Below are positions 34,771 through 47,374 of a stretch of 64,000 bases of DNA, in pieces. Origin of the DNA: Physcomitrium patens (lineage: Eukaryota > Streptophyta > Bryopsida > Funariales > Funariaceae); the NCBI RefSeq assembly GCF_000002425.4, contig NC_037262.1:8823100-8887099 (forward strand), read 5' to 3'. Under the pieces are notes generated by a model, which searched no databases, was not told the DNA's origin, and was given only the letters and a program-made list of their open reading frames with translations. Position 1 is the stretch's first letter. Each line of letters starts with the position of its first letter. Both the position numbers and the translations under genes were made by a program.

Positions 34771-35334
34771 TCATGCTAACCTGGCCTGACTATCCATCCT
34801 CTTCATCTTTCTAAGTACCTTCGTCGCATCGAACTCGGGTTCATAACCCGTCACAGTGATATAGTTATTCCAATTTGAATGTCTGTGCACGCTGTCAACA
34901 CCTGCGAGAAAATGTGACTCACTATCAAATCATACGAAGAAGTGAAAGAATGCTATGACTCGTCGTAAAAATAGTGGAGGGTTTAATTGCGTTTTGTTGG
35001 AAACTCCCTTAGCTCGTAAGACTACTATTTCTCTGTTTACACGAATGGTGAAATTCGATCGCTTACTGAATGCGTGATGAAGTTTGCGAAATAGATCCTT
35101 GATTTTGTCTTCGCTAGTGTAGATATTAGGGGCGTAGTAGTGCCTGATAATCTACACCTCAAGACCTACGGGTCAGGAAAATGGAGCAATTGTCAAAGCT
35201 GGTCAGATCTACCATTAACATCAGAAACAAAGACCAGGTGCAAGGACAACAGCAGTGAGATTGTGACTTACAGCAGCAGCAGGCAATTCCTCATCCCTCC
35301 CCAGATACTCCGAATTCATGTCGTCGTCATAGTC
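34771..35334 (-). CDS. HMA-like (heavy-metal-associated domain) protein, C-terminal three exons
   Basis: Three minus-strand exons: 35272-35334 (phase 0; DYDDDMNSEYLGRDEELP then AAA, donor GTAAGT), 35067-35151 (starting IIRHYYAPNIYTSEDKIK, ending with one extra base before donor GTAAGC) and 34771-34901 (acceptor TTTTCTCGCAG; stop TGA at 34771-34773). Phases fit: the single A plus GT makes Ser, giving HHAF-S-VDSVHRHSNW, then YITVTGYEPEFDATKVLRKM. The helix, GVDSV-like strand, ITVTGY strand and KVLRKxKR helix follow the ferredoxin-like HMA fold of plant metallochaperone/HIPP-type proteins. The CxxC metal site is not in the visible part, and no C-terminal CaaX box is present (ends SQARLA). The 5' exons are unresolved. 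The second acceptor (GTGTAG) is chosen because it alone keeps this frame open to the end. Not a TE gene. Confidence 0.65.
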
Positions 35335-37330
35335 CTGAGAAACAATTTGAAAGATTCAGAATCCAGATCTATCAAGACTCTATTCGGAACTGAGTCTGAG
35401 TGTTGACATACGAAATCCTGTGGTTACGTAGAAATAGACGTCGAAAATGTGGTATAACGTTAATATCCAACAAGGAATGACGATATAATTCACCACTAGA
35501 TCATATCACATCACATGAATTACAAAATGGAGAGAAGCACTGGTACAATGCCTGAGACTGATGGGGCAAGTTCTCACATAGTACGCCATCTGTGCAGTGC
35601 TCACAGAGATGTAATTACACCTGTGGTGCTTGTAAAGAGTTGAAGATGATTTTGATTTTTATCTGAAAGTTAACCACAATTGTTAATGCTCAAGTTTAGG
35701 TGACCAAATCACCAGAACAGATGACTTAAAGCGATTCTCAGTGCAAGATCAAATGGAACTGCAGAAATCGAGCTAGCGACAACATATTGATGCAAACAGA
35801 ACTTGAGTTCAAGGCATCTCCAGGCACAACGATGACAAAGATCGATGCTCATACCGAGGAGTTTACTGGTGTGAGATAAAACAGGCGCTCCAAACAATTT
35901 GCATGAGATAATTGCTTCGTCAGGCCGTTATAGCAGCAACACAAGTCAGAATGAATGGTCAGGGTCAACAAGTTCAGCCATGTGAATTCAAAAAAAAACT
36001 CTGGATCAATTGATGCACAATCTGATTCAGTCTCATAGTTGAGCAGTTACACAGTTGGTCAAATGCACGTGTAAACACCAGTGAGATTTAGTGCACCTCC
36101 CCATTAGCCTTCTCGAATGCTGCAGCATTTTAAGTTCCACCGGACACAATCAGTTTTTTCCGAAGTTTTCGGAAGGTTGATAAACACTAAAGTTGTATGG
36201 CTCGCAGACTTTTCTGGCAATCCCAGTCAATAGAGGCTTGTGAATTCTGTTGCTACAGACAAACTATAGCGCCTTCCAGTAGAACAGTAAGAAGGGGCCT
36301 TCAGGGAAACCAGAAAGTCTTGATGAACTGCTGGTGTAGCATATGCGGGGTTCACTTTTAGCGTCGGTACCGATACGCAGGGCTTTCTCCAGTCAGGACA
36401 TGCGCCAGCTCTCTTTCTACAACGTAGTTTGACCGCGCGTAATGTGCATTAATTTCTGGCAATAACACTGGTTATTTGAAGTTGGAAATTTGATGGAGGG
36501 CTCAGTTTTTCCTCGCCTCAGCTCTGAATATGGTAATCTCTCTCCTCCCTCTCGCATTTAATATATATATATATATACATTTATTTATTTATTTATTTAA
36601 AAATATATATTTATATTTATATTTATATTATTGTACATTGTCTTGTCCTGAACGGATTACCAAGGATTTATCGAGGGTTCTGAATTTAGAACTTCAATGT
36701 AGCTCCCGATCATCGTAAGCACCTGGTTTGCCACTCCAGGAGACCAATTCTGCGCGGCCGAGTATCCTCCTGTGATATTGGCGGCGGTGGGAATTTAACG
36801 GAAAACCAGGATTCTGTAAGAAAGTCGGCCAGTTAATCGTCATACCCAATTAAAACACCTAGAATTCAAATCACATCTCGAAATCATAAAAGCCGCTCCA
36901 CGACTAAGGCACGCGAATTCCTATGACTCTCAAAAGGATTTTTCCTAGTCTATCAGATGGGTTTCTTTTCGCGACAAGGAAAACCAGTCGCCCCAACACG
37001 TTGCGACCAAATTCTATTCAAAGCATCTTCTCTTGATCTGGGATGATCTAAGCTTGTCACACCTGTCCGGAGCAATCAAAAACACCAATCCGGAGAGTCC
37101 CAGCGAACGAAGGATTTGGTCAAATCGACTTGTGGGTGCGCTACTCCCTAGACAGCCCTATTATCCCCTTGACCGACACTATCTTCTTCAGACGTTCTGA
37201 AGCAACGTTGCGTTTGCCTTGACCCTGGTGGAGACGAATTTTCCACCGACGATGTTCAGGTTCAGCGCAGCCAGGAGCGATCGCTGACTGCGTGCAAATT
37301 TCGCATCAGCGCCTCGCCGCGGCCTCCCAG
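35335..37330 (-). other. 5' part of the HMA-like gene: introns and unplaced exons
   Basis: Upstream of 35334 on the minus strand lies about 2 kb of moderate GC content with plausible splice sites but no certain exon. Candidates: 36723-36813 (acceptor TTTCTTACAG, donor after CCAG, two open frames) and a tiny 36097-36119. The block 37090-37330 is GC-rich with several CpGs, as at a plant first exon or promoter. It has an open minus-strand frame, about 37195-37340, containing SLLAALNLNIVGGKFVSTRV but no in-frame ATG. A TA and TTTA tract lies at 36558-36627. Where transcription starts cannot be fixed by eye. Confidence 0.35.
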
Positions 37331-37332
37331 CG

Positions 37333-37562
37333 CATGCTCAACATCGTTGTCGTTGTTTGTTTGCTTCCATGTCTGTATGCATTGTTGTTGTCATTGTTGT
37401 TGTCTGTATGCATTTGCTTGCTTGCTTGCTAGACAGCATGCTCAACATCGTTGTCGTTTTTTGTTTGCTTGCATGTCTGTATGCATTGTTGTTGTCATTG
37501 TTGTTGTTTGTATGCATTTGCTTGCATGCTGAATATTGTTGTTGTTTGTTTGTGTGTGAGTG
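37333..37562. repeat. 104-bp tandem repeat rich in TTG, 2.3 copies
   Basis: Units start with CATGCTCAACATCG at 37333 and 37437 (period 104); a third, shorter copy starts CATGCTGAATATTG at 37525. Internally built of TTGTTG, TGTATGCATT and TTGCTTGC words. It gives long artificial frames on both strands. Confidence 0.92.
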
Positions 37563-37639
37563 CGTGTGTGTGTTTGTGGCTGTGAAGTTTTCAATCAACT
37601 TTGACACTTGGTTTGGTTAAGATTCTCAAGCATTATTTT

Positions 37640-39396
37640 GCCGTTTTGTTAATCAGTGTTGAATCCTCAACTTGTACACTTACTGGAGGATGTTTACTCT
37701 CACAACTCACTCCACGATCCTTAAAGTTGTCTATTTCATAGTTTTATACAACCGTGTGAAAGCACAACTATGTTTGTATTGTTTTAGAATCACATCGACT
37801 GGATTCTTCATTAGAATGCCTCAATCTCACGATTTTTTTAGGTTATAGTATTGACTTGTTTCTACTGGTTGATGAAAAGCCCTTTGAAATTGGGATTTGA
37901 GGGATGTTCTGGAGGGAGATCGTGGCTGTTGTTTATTTGTCCTCATTTTGATTCATGTTTATGGGAATATTTTATGTCTTCCTTTAATGGTTTCTTTTCG
38001 ACTTGAGAACTGATTACTAATTAAATTAAACCATCATACTTAAATATTTATAATCGCATATTTAAAGTGGCAAATAAAATACAGAATAAATTATATTTCT
38101 GTTTTTCAATTACCTTGAAAACAAACAAATAATCAAATTATTTTATGACAAAAATCTTACAATTTCTATCAAAACTAAGCATTAGTACTTTATTTATCTC
38201 AAGAATTACAAAATATCACATTATTTCTAGAATCACAATAATTAAAATATCTTTAAAATGTATAATTGGATTTTTTTTCTTGCAATCGGCAACATCTAAA
38301 ACAAATGCTTAGTAGAGGCATTCTGAGAAGTAAAAACGACAAGTTTTAGACTTGTAGCTATTCTTATTGCATGATCACAAAGATTTTGTGATGAAAAACT
38401 AAAAAAAACCTTTAGAATAAGTTATAATGTAATTTTTAAAAATAAATCAAGATCTTATAGAATATTTTGAAGGTTCTAAAAAAATTTAAAGAATTAAATA
38501 ATATATTATAAAATTATTAAACATTTTTTTTAAAATTTAGATAAATTTGTTTATTTATTCTAGTGAAATTAAATCAAACTAATATTTTAGATATTAAGAC
38601 TTATACTGTGTCATGGTATTATAATTTCTTATAGTTTTTTGAAATTTATATCTAGTCTTAAACAAAATAATTAAGATTTTTGACAAAATTATAATTAAAA
38701 ATTATTATAGTTATACCTTGTATTCTGTTTATTTAAAATAGGTAGAATGTGGTGGATTTTTTGATCCTTTATAGCTACTCTTGTAGAGGTTTTAAAGTAA
38801 AGTTAGGAGAAATGTCCACACAATGCAATATATACCAAATTTGATGGAAATTTAATATATATCTTACTCAATGCATACATATTACATTTTTATGTTTTTG
38901 AACTGTAAAATAAGTTGATTCTTTTAGATATATAAAAACTATTTGGTTCTAAATAGGTAATAGAAGGCAAAGTTCTAAAAGTTTCTTAGAAAACTTGTAA
39001 AGTAACTAAGAGTTAGAATTTTAAAAACTTATATGATGTAATAGGAGATAGTAATGTAAGTATATCTATTTATACATCTTATATGATGTAATAGGAGATA
39101 GTAATGTAAGACCTGTAATTATATCTATTTAAAAAAAAAAAAAAAAATTAAAAAAATTAAAAAAATAGTGGACATAGCTCATTACATCATGCATATTTGG
39201 ATCACCTGAATAAATAAGGTATCATTAAACTACACAAGCATCATTCTTAAAAGAGATAAATTTTTATGTGATAAAAATTCATAAATATTTTATATTTGAA
39301 AAGCATTGTAGAATAAGGTTTTAGATTTTGTTTATTATATGGAAGACACATTTAACAACACACATTCAAATGTATAGAAGCTTGTATTAATTGCCT

Positions 39397-39435
<39 letters not shown>

Positions 39436-40240
39436 AATATTACTTGAAGAAAGTTTTGGTCTATACAATACAGAAGCTTATTTGAGATATATTATTTTTA
39501 AAGAACTAAAAACAATAATAGAAAAATATCAATAGAAGTGTGAAATAATTATTATTTAAAATATAAATAAATATAAATATAAAATAAATTAAAAAATCCT
39601 ACAATAATATAAAAAATATTATGTTTTAATATTCTAAGTACTTTTAAATAGAATAAATAAGCAAGAAGATTGACTTGAATATTACAAAAAAAATAAAAAC
39701 TATTATAAGAAATATTAGACTTGATAAGAGCTCTCAATACCATTACTATTCTTATAAATATTTATCTATTTATTTCTATTAAATACAAGACAATAGAAAA
39801 GTTATAAAGTAATAGATTTCTATTTTTTAAAATTCAGAAATATAGATCTTTGGCTTACGTTCATTTTTAAAAAAATAACCAAAGATAGATTTTATGTTAA
39901 AAATATATCTACTTAAGTTATGAAAAATCTATAAAATATAATAAAAAAAAATTAGGATCAAAGTATATGTCTATTATTATAAATAAAATTTTAGATTTTG
40001 ATAAAAATTCTAATTTAAAAACATTAATCTATACAAGAACTACTCAATCAAATTATATCTATTATTATTTTTGGTAGAAGTTAATCTTTCTAAAATTTAA
40101 TGTAACTTTGAACAAAACTTAAAACTTATTTTATTTAAAACAGTTAATAATAGCCATAAATTAAATATAAAATTTTAAAAGCCACAAAAATTGTAAAACT
40201 TCTTGATGGATTTGGCTAATCAAGTATAGTAGCATATATC
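37640..40240. other. AT-rich intergenic DNA
   Basis: No recognised gene. Contains the 50-bp duplication listed separately, a poly-A run at 39131-39147 and an (AT)n tract at 39399-39431. Confidence 0.75.
39028..39127. repeat. 50-bp tandem duplication
   Basis: The word CTTATATGATGTAATAGGAG and its continuation to GTAATGTAAG is identical at 39028-39060 and 39078-39110; both copies are followed by ATATCTATTT. Confidence 0.9.
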
Positions 40241-40242
40241 CA

Positions 40243-40246
<4 letters not shown>

Positions 40247-40283
<37 letters not shown>

Positions 40284-40520
40284 AAATCATTAAAGCCACA
40301 CCTTAATTTGATAAAGTTGCATCTCCTTGCTACTATCCTTGCCACTAAATGATTTATTTTGTACTTGTCTCCTATCTCCAACTCTATTCTTAGCCACTAT
40401 CTTAATCCCACTCCATGCCATTTCAATTCTACTCCATTCCTATTGCACCCCATCTTGATCCCTCTTCCTATGCAATCTTGATCCCTCCACTCTCCATCTC
40501 CACCTCCTTCTTAAGTTTTT
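40247..40520. repeat. (AT)n microsatellite followed by a pyrimidine-rich block
   Basis: (AT)n at about 40247-40280, then a C/T-rich block of short repeated words (CTCCATCTCCACC, CCATCTTGATCCCTC). The reverse complement of this word style (AAATCAAGATAGGATGGAGT, GGGCTAGGAATGGGGGATAG) occurs in the DNA around and between the two elements at 47.3 and 52.0 kb. Confidence 0.6.
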
Positions 40521-41604
40521 AAATATGTTCAAAGTGTTATCTTAAAAAATAATTCAAATAAATTATAAAATAATATATAGAAGATTAAATTTATTATAAT
40601 TATTATCAATATAGAATATTAAATTATTTTTTTATTTTAAAAATTATTTAAGAAAATAATTATTTAAATAATTAAAGAGCATTATATATTTAGTCCAAAT
40701 TTTATAACAAAATAAATATATTTATAAAATTTTAAATATATCCAAAAATATTTTACATGTTATCAAAAAGATAAATGTTATAAAATGATATTTTAATTTT
40801 TTTTATAATGTTTGAAATTAAAGTCTAATTTTTAATATATTTAATATTAATAAAAAAAATTATTATAATTCTTGTTATATTTTTATTTTTGCAACTCAAC
40901 TTATTTCAAATCTAAAACCATAAATCAACTGGACGTATTTCATTAATTAATATCATTTGAAAAAATCACTAAATCAAAAAAATTATTGATTTTGAATTCT
41001 AATTTTTTAAAGATGTGTTTAAATATGTATAATAGCTAAAAAAAATTAAATTTTATAATAAATATTTAAGTAAATATTTTTAAAATGATTAGATTTTTTA
41101 AATATTTATTAATCAAATTTTGTATTAATACTAAGTTATTATTTAATTTTGATAGGCTTTTATTTTTATTCACTTGCAAAAAAATCATACTATGATTTAA
41201 ATAATAATATTACATTACTAAAATTTCAATATTATAAATGATTATAAGTATTTTTATTCTAAATTTAGAAACTTTAAAATTAATTATTAATTATTATTTT
41301 CTATATCTAAATTTAAGTATATTTTAAAATAAATAATTAAATTCTTAAACTAAAATCAATTTTCTATTTTAATTAAATAAAAATAATTTATATTCCAAAA
41401 AAATGATAGTTAAATAATTTATTTCAAAACAAACGTATTATTTTAATATTATTAAAATTTGAAGAAAATTTGAAATAGTAGATATAATATTTTAATGAAT
41501 ATAAAAAATTAAAAATAAATAATTAATAAAGTACTAAGTAATAAATATATTATATAAGCATATTTTTAATTTTTAACACAAAGGTAATGGGAATAAAAGA
41601 AGAG
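40521..41604. other. AT-rich DNA, no gene seen
   Basis: Extremely AT-rich with no frame or motif, up to the copia left LTR. Confidence 0.75.
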
Positions 41605-41841
41605 TATTGAGAATGTTTTAGAGAGAGAGACATGAGTAGCTAAAGTTAATGTACACACAAATGTAAAACATAGACACACACAAGAGAGAGTTTATTGATA
41701 TGATTATCTCTCTTATACAAAGAAAATAAGAAAAGATATATAATTTTTTTCCACTACGTTTCAAACACTATAGCTACAATATTTATTATAAATTACAATA
41801 AATAGTTTAGAGAGCACTAGCTATATTTAATGCTCTCAACA
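41605..41841 (-). repeat. 3' LTR of the copia element
   Basis: 237 bp. On the minus strand it starts TGTTGAGAGCATT and ends in TTCTCAATA. It contains a GAGAGAGA block at 41621-41629. Confidence 0.88.
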
Positions 41842-41999
41842 CTCTTCCTCGCTTGTCATAATATTTATATGTATAGAATTATGATCTATACTTTTCTATA
41901 ATCTTGTAAGATCAATAATTCTTGCCTCATTAAAACTTTATCTAGGAAAACCTTATTGTATTTAAGGACAAAACTATAGATGAAGAAAAAAGATTACAA

Positions 42000-43560
42000 C
42001 ATTATTTCAAGAATTCATTAACTTTCTTGCTCAAGAAAAGCAAGTTGCTATATGCAAATACCATAAATAAGTCAGCAATAGTTATGCAAAGAAAGAATTT
42101 TGGTGATGAGATCAATAAGGTTATTTGTAAATTTAATTTTTTTAATCTTAAGTACTTAATCAATAACTAAGTCATAGATATAACTAAAATACTTTGGATC
42201 GATATTCTTTGTCCTTAATGAAACTAATTTACATTTGTACAATACAAGTGCTACTATTTTCATACAAGATAGTTGAAGAATCATCATATGAAAGTCCACG
42301 GCTTATCTAAATGAGTTTATCAATTATTTGCAACCAAATATATTCTTGAGATGCTTCATATAAGGTAATTAATTTTTGCATGGTTAAATGAAATTATAGT
42401 TATAGCTTGTTTCACTAATTTCTATGATATTGTAGCTCCATATCTTAAGAATACATAGCTTATTTGAGATTTAGCTGTTGCAATATCAAATTGATATCCT
42501 GCATCAAAATATCCAACCAATTTTGGATCTATAGATTGTGTGTAGTATAATCTCAAATCTTTAGTACTTTTTAAATAACGTAATAAATATTTGATACCAT
42601 TTTAATGTCATAGTATTAGATGTGTACTATGTCTTGCAAGAACACTAACTGCAAATGTTATATCTGATCTTATAGATGTTAGTAAATATAAAAGTATTCC
42701 AATTGCTGCAAGGTATAGATATTGTTCTTTCAATACTTCTTCATTCTCCTTGTATGGACGGTATAGATCATAACTATTATGACTATATCCAATCATTAGT
42801 GTTGACAATGGATAAGCATTATTTATATTGGATTTCCATAAGATTTTTTTAATATATGTTAGTTGGTAGAGAAAAATGCTACTATCTATGAGATGTATAA
42901 GCTTTTTTTTTAGCATTTTTATCTCAAATTTATAGATAAGTAGGTTACTAGCTATAATGCATGTAGATCTAGTATCCAATAGATTAAGATCATCAACATA
43001 TACATTGATGATTACAATATTAGTTTTATTTCATTTGATAAACAAACAAAGAATTAGTAGATCACTTATAAACTTATTAATAATTAAATAATCTTAAAGA
43101 TATTGATACCACATGCAGCCAATTTATTTTAGACTATATACAACTTTATGTAATTTAATACCACAATAGCATCCTATAATAGATACATTTGAAATTCTTG
43201 TTGCCAAACCAAGTAGAACTTTCATATAAATATTTGTATTAAGAAAACCATACAAATATGTAGTTATTACATCCATGAGATATATCTCAAAGGTAGCATG
43301 AATTGCCATTTCAATAATATATCAAAATTTAATTGAATCCATGACTGAAAAATATGTGGATTCATAATCAATGCCAAATTTTCAAGTAAATCCTTTGGCA
43401 ACAAGAAAAACTTTATAGTACGTTACTTGACCCTTAGCATCTTGCTTGGATACTAATACTATCTTATATTCCATAGAATAAGAAGTAAGAGTATCTACAA
43501 TTAGACCAAAGACTTTTTTCTTACGTAAAGAAGTATATTCTTCTTTTATGGCAATTTTCT
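42000..43560 (-). pseudogene. copia reverse transcriptase and RNase H
   Basis: RT: YKIVLVSKQDAKGQVTYYKV (about 43400-43470), FGIDYESTYFSVMD, LMDVITTYLYGFLNTNIYMK (43190-43275), KLHKVVYSLK. The C-terminal half holds YVDD-region remnants near 42990 and YIKKILWKSNINNAYPLST (42790-42860). RNase H: YLAAIGILLYLLTSIRSDIT (42660-42720), then DAGYQFDIATAKSQISY (about 42470-42510). Frames are interrupted by stops and a likely frameshift between 42980 and 43120. Confidence 0.9.
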
Positions 43561-43999
43561 ATTTTAACGAGTTAGAGAAATGTATTTTTTCTTAGATGGT
43601 TTGAGATTCAAGATCATCTTTTTTATAAAAAAGAATTTTTGCAATCATGAATAAAAATGATTTATCTATTATAATAGATGGTCTATTTCAAATTTCATTT
43701 GTAGTACAATACAAAATAAATAATTCTATACTCAACTTGATTTTATTCTTCTTAATTTTAAGATTTTCTATTACATGAAATGAAGGTATAATTTATATGG
43801 ACATATTGTCATTAATTGATGGTCCCATAGATGTAGTAAGAACTCTCATACAAAAATAATACCAAAATCACAACATGTTATAGCTTTCTTCTTTTGTGAT
43901 TACTTATTTGATTCACAAGTCCTTTTAATTTTTGATGTTTTAACTTGAGGTATATTACTTAATGGTATTGTAATTTGAGCAGGTTTATTTTGGGCCTCA

Positions 44000-45200
44000 T
44001 TAATTAGAATTCTTATAATGAAAGGTACATTATTGAAGCCATCAAGTATTTCATGTGCAATCTATTTTAGATACAAAATCTTGACAATTTTAGTTTCAAC
44101 CAAAGATGTTCTAGGATCAAAATTCATTATAAATATTTTAGTGCTTCAAATACGAGTACTATATTTCTTAGTTGATTAAATATTCTTCTTCAAAGAGATG
44201 GAAATATATTCTCTTTAAAATATCAATTTTAAAAATATGCACATAATAATAAGTCAGTTGATGGATTAATTATATGAATAATATTTGATGAATCAAAACT
44301 AATATATATGCCCTCTCGTCAATGAGCTCCAATAGTATGCCATTGAGATTCTAGTATTAGAATCCAAGCATGGCAATCAAACACCCATATGTAAAATACA
44401 TTTAGAACACAACTTGAAATGAGTTCTTATGGTATAATAATTTCAAGAAAAATAAGGCAGAGGCGTATTAATGCTACACCATGCAAAATTACATGATTCC
44501 ACATAGATGTAAGTAAATTTACTTGAAGAAAGAGTGGCAAGGTAATGAATTGTATATACTTTATAAATGACTTTTTAAGTCTATTTTAAATATATTCATA
44601 TGGAATATAATATATCAACTCAATCTTTATTACAATACAATAGTCTTCAAAAAACTTTGATGCAAATTCTTTTACATTTTCCATATGCAATGTTTTGATT
44701 AGATAATCAAGAAAATATGCTCAAAATATATATATATATATAAAATTGGCAAATACCATATTTTGAGTTGATAATAATGAAACATATGATTATTTACTTC
44801 ATGCATCAAGAAGGATCAGAAAATAACAAAATGGTCTAAATATTGGATAAATAGGATCACAAATATTACCATGCAACCTTTCAAGCATTGATGGTAACTC
44901 TCGTGGGAGTTTTCAAATTGAAGGCCGAGCAATCATCTTGATTTGCACACATACATGACATAATTTTATAGAATCTACATCTGCAAGTTTTAAATTATGC
45001 CCAGTTATACATGAAATTATCTTCTAAAATAATATAAAACTTTGATGTCTCAATTGTCTATGGTAGAAAGAAATGTAATTTTCTATGGTAGATGATGCAA
45101 AATTAAATATGATGGGAGGCCAGATTGTAATCTAATATAAACCATTTATTGCACCAAAGGTTTTTTTTTATAATTTTATGATTCTATTCAAAAATCAAAA
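44000..45200 (-). pseudogene. copia integrase
   Basis: The readable core of the GAG-pre-integrase/integrase region on the minus strand is LCHVCVQIKMIARPSI followed by LPSMLERLHGNICDPIYP (about 44840-44960). This corresponds to the CxxC zinc end and the GDICGPI motif that starts the catalytic core. The rest is heavily mutated. Confidence 0.8.
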
Positions 45201-45399
45201 CCTCACGCCTATCTAGAATTGTGATTGAGAGGTAATAACCATTGGTACACACATCATGGTAGCTGATCAGACTTTGAAATACTGAAGGTACAAACATTAT
45301 ATATTTATATTTTATGATAGAATCCACAGGCAATTTTACCATCAATGTTCCATCTTAGAAATAAAATGCATTTGTGCTAGCCATAGTCATCAAATTTTT

Positions 45400-45510
45400 A
45401 ATTTGCTAAATTGAAGATTTTTTAATAAAAAATTGTATATCCCACAAGATAGTATGTATTGTTGTAGAATCAATTAATAAATTATTTAACTCATTATTAG
45501 AGGTTTTGTC
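45400..45510 (-). pseudogene. copia protease active-site region
   Basis: Minus-strand LLIDSTTIHTILWD (about 45430-45475) matches the copia retropepsin motif (VDSxATxHxxxxK). The active-site DST is preserved although flanking frames are broken. Confidence 0.75.
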
Positions 45511-45599
45511 ATTCATATAAGCCTTTAAATCATCAACACTAATTGAATCTATGGATGCATCCTTGATATGAATTCCACAAGCCTCAGCTCAAAGTTTCT

Positions 45600-46540
45600 T
45601 ATTTTCTTGGAATATTTTGATAAAATATTTTGAAGTACACTATGGATGTGCCAAATATCCAATCATTTTATATTTATGATAAGAATGCATCTTTGATTTT
45701 TTTTTTTTTGTAATTAATTATAGAATATTTATTCTTTCCATATGGATGGAAATAGTCACAACCATGATTGATCTAGTGCTTATGAGCACTTTTTCCATGT
45801 TAGTATAATTTTTTCTTAGACTTTGAAATATTAAGTGTATGAAATTTTAGAATTGTGGTTCCAATAGAACGAGCTTCTGCATTATGTAATAGTAGCTTGT
45901 TTTGTTTTTCTACAAGAAATAGATAGGACATGAGATGAAGATGATTCTAAATTTTTATGTTCTTATATTGTTGTACAAGTACAATAAATGTAGGACAAAA
46001 TATAGGGAGAGTTTTTTCAATCATTTCTTCTTTAGAAATGATTTGTCTACATAAATATAATTGTGAGATAATAAAATATATTTTACTATTGAAAGCATTT
46101 AAATTTAGAAAATCTAAGATATATAAATATGTTTAATCATTACATGTTTATTAAAAAAAATAGACTTTTGATGATCAAACTTGGATTTAATATTCTCTTA
46201 GAGCTTAGCTAGATCTTTTTTTTTTTTAAATATTGATATTGCAATGCATGTATAAGATGATGACAAAGAAGAAGAAGTACTTTCCAATGAATGGCAAGAA
46301 AAATTGAAGTACTTAAAATAGAAGATTCTTCAAAGAAAATTACATCCTAGAGTTTTTTTGGAAATAAATTTACTATTGTCATTTTTTTCTATAATAGATA
46401 ATTGTTTCCATGAGTAGCCAATGGTAGAAATGAAAGAGCTTCAAAATATTGGGATGTAATGGTGATAATTGAAAACATAGTGGAAGTAGTTGAGGATGTT
46501 GAATTACTCATTATAAGTAAATCTGTAAATAAAAATATAA
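45600..46540 (-). pseudogene. copia gag
   Basis: The minus frame from about 46511 (MSNSTSSTTSTMFSIITITS) is a Ser/Thr-rich gag start, then LATHGNNYLLW, the usual copia NY-W region. A decayed zinc knuckle (HSYHKYKMIGYLAHP) is seen at about 45640-45690, its Cys residues changed to Tyr and others. Confidence 0.7.
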
Positions 46541-46646
46541 GATCAAGCAAAAAAAGTTGTGTAATATGCACCTTAAAATTTAAAGCCAAATAAAATGATA
46601 AAGTTGAAACTTGAAATTAAAAATGTTAAAAATTTGAGAAGTCTTT

Positions 46647-47020
46647 TTTTTTTTTTTTTTTTTTTTTTTGTAATCACACAAATAAGAGTTTGCTGTAGTC
46701 TTTAGTAAGATGCAGCAACTTGACAGTAGGGTATTAGAATCATTAGTAAGATGCAACAGTCAATGGCAGGATATAGTAGACAATGGTAGGAATACGACAA
46801 TCGATAGCAATACAACAATACAGCAACAAGATAATACCATAGCAACAACAACATTAGCAATTCACCACAATAACAAGAGCAACTGAGTATAGCAATAGCA
46901 ATATAACACAACAACAACAACACAATACAATAATAGGAGCAACAACTCAACTTAGCAATAGCAACAGTATCAACATGACAACAATAGCATTAATAGGTTA
47001 GAAAAGAAACATTGAAGAAA
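46647..47020. repeat. poly-T and CAA-rich leader of the copia element
   Basis: A T-run (46647-46669) followed by about 280 bp of AGCAAC, ACAACA and CAATAG words between gag and the 5' LTR. Irregular trinucleotide-like repetition gives a long chance minus frame (46702-46950). Confidence 0.85.
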
Positions 47021-47092
47021 ACATGAAGTATAAAGTGTACATATTTTTTAAAAAACTAAGACTAGTAGATAAGACCAACTATGTTGATAATA

Positions 47093-47325
47093 TGTTGAGA
47101 ATTTTTTAGAGAGAGAAACAAGAGTAGCTAGAAGTAATATGCACACATATGTAAAACACTTACACTGACACAAGAGAGAATTTATTGATACAGTTATTTT
47201 ACTTATAAAAAGAGAGAAGATAAATAATTTCTTTCCACTACATTCCAAACACTATAGCTATAGTATTTATTATAAATTATAATAAATAGTATGGAATGCA
47301 TTGGCTACATTTAATGCTCTCAATA
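47093..47325 (-). repeat. 5' LTR of the copia element
   Basis: 233 bp, aligns with 41605-41841. The minus-strand start TATTGAGAGCATT differs by one base from the other copy (TGTTGAGAG). Confidence 0.88.
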
Positions 47326-47374
47326 AAGAAATCAAGATAGGATGGAGTTAGAATTGTATAGAGAAGGGGATTGG

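Larger units (their letters stand above)
41605..47325 (-). mobile_element. Ty1/copia retrotransposon, degenerate, 5.7 kb
   Basis: LTRs at 41605-41841 and 47093-47325 carry short terminal inverted repeats (TGTTGAGA...TCTCAACA in the consensus). The imperfect target repeat is AAGAG before and AAGAA after. On the minus strand the order is gag, protease, integrase, RT, RNase H, which is diagnostic of copia rather than gypsy. The polypurine tract GCGAGGAAGAG abuts the 3' LTR. The primer site after the 5' LTR is decayed (TATTATCAACA). All domains carry stops. Confidence 0.92.

Noticed and set aside
35067..35151. Alternative acceptor (CCGTAG) giving another open frame
   Set aside because: It also stays open but ends 17 codons into the last exon and shows no domain; the frame giving the HMA pattern was preferred.
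37338..37620. Overlapping 60-90 codon frames on both strands
   Set aside because: They are produced by the TTG-rich 104-bp tandem repeat; low complexity in all frames.
46702..46950. 82-codon minus frame in the copia leader
   Set aside because: Arises from CAA/AGCAAC repeats; lies between LTR and gag.
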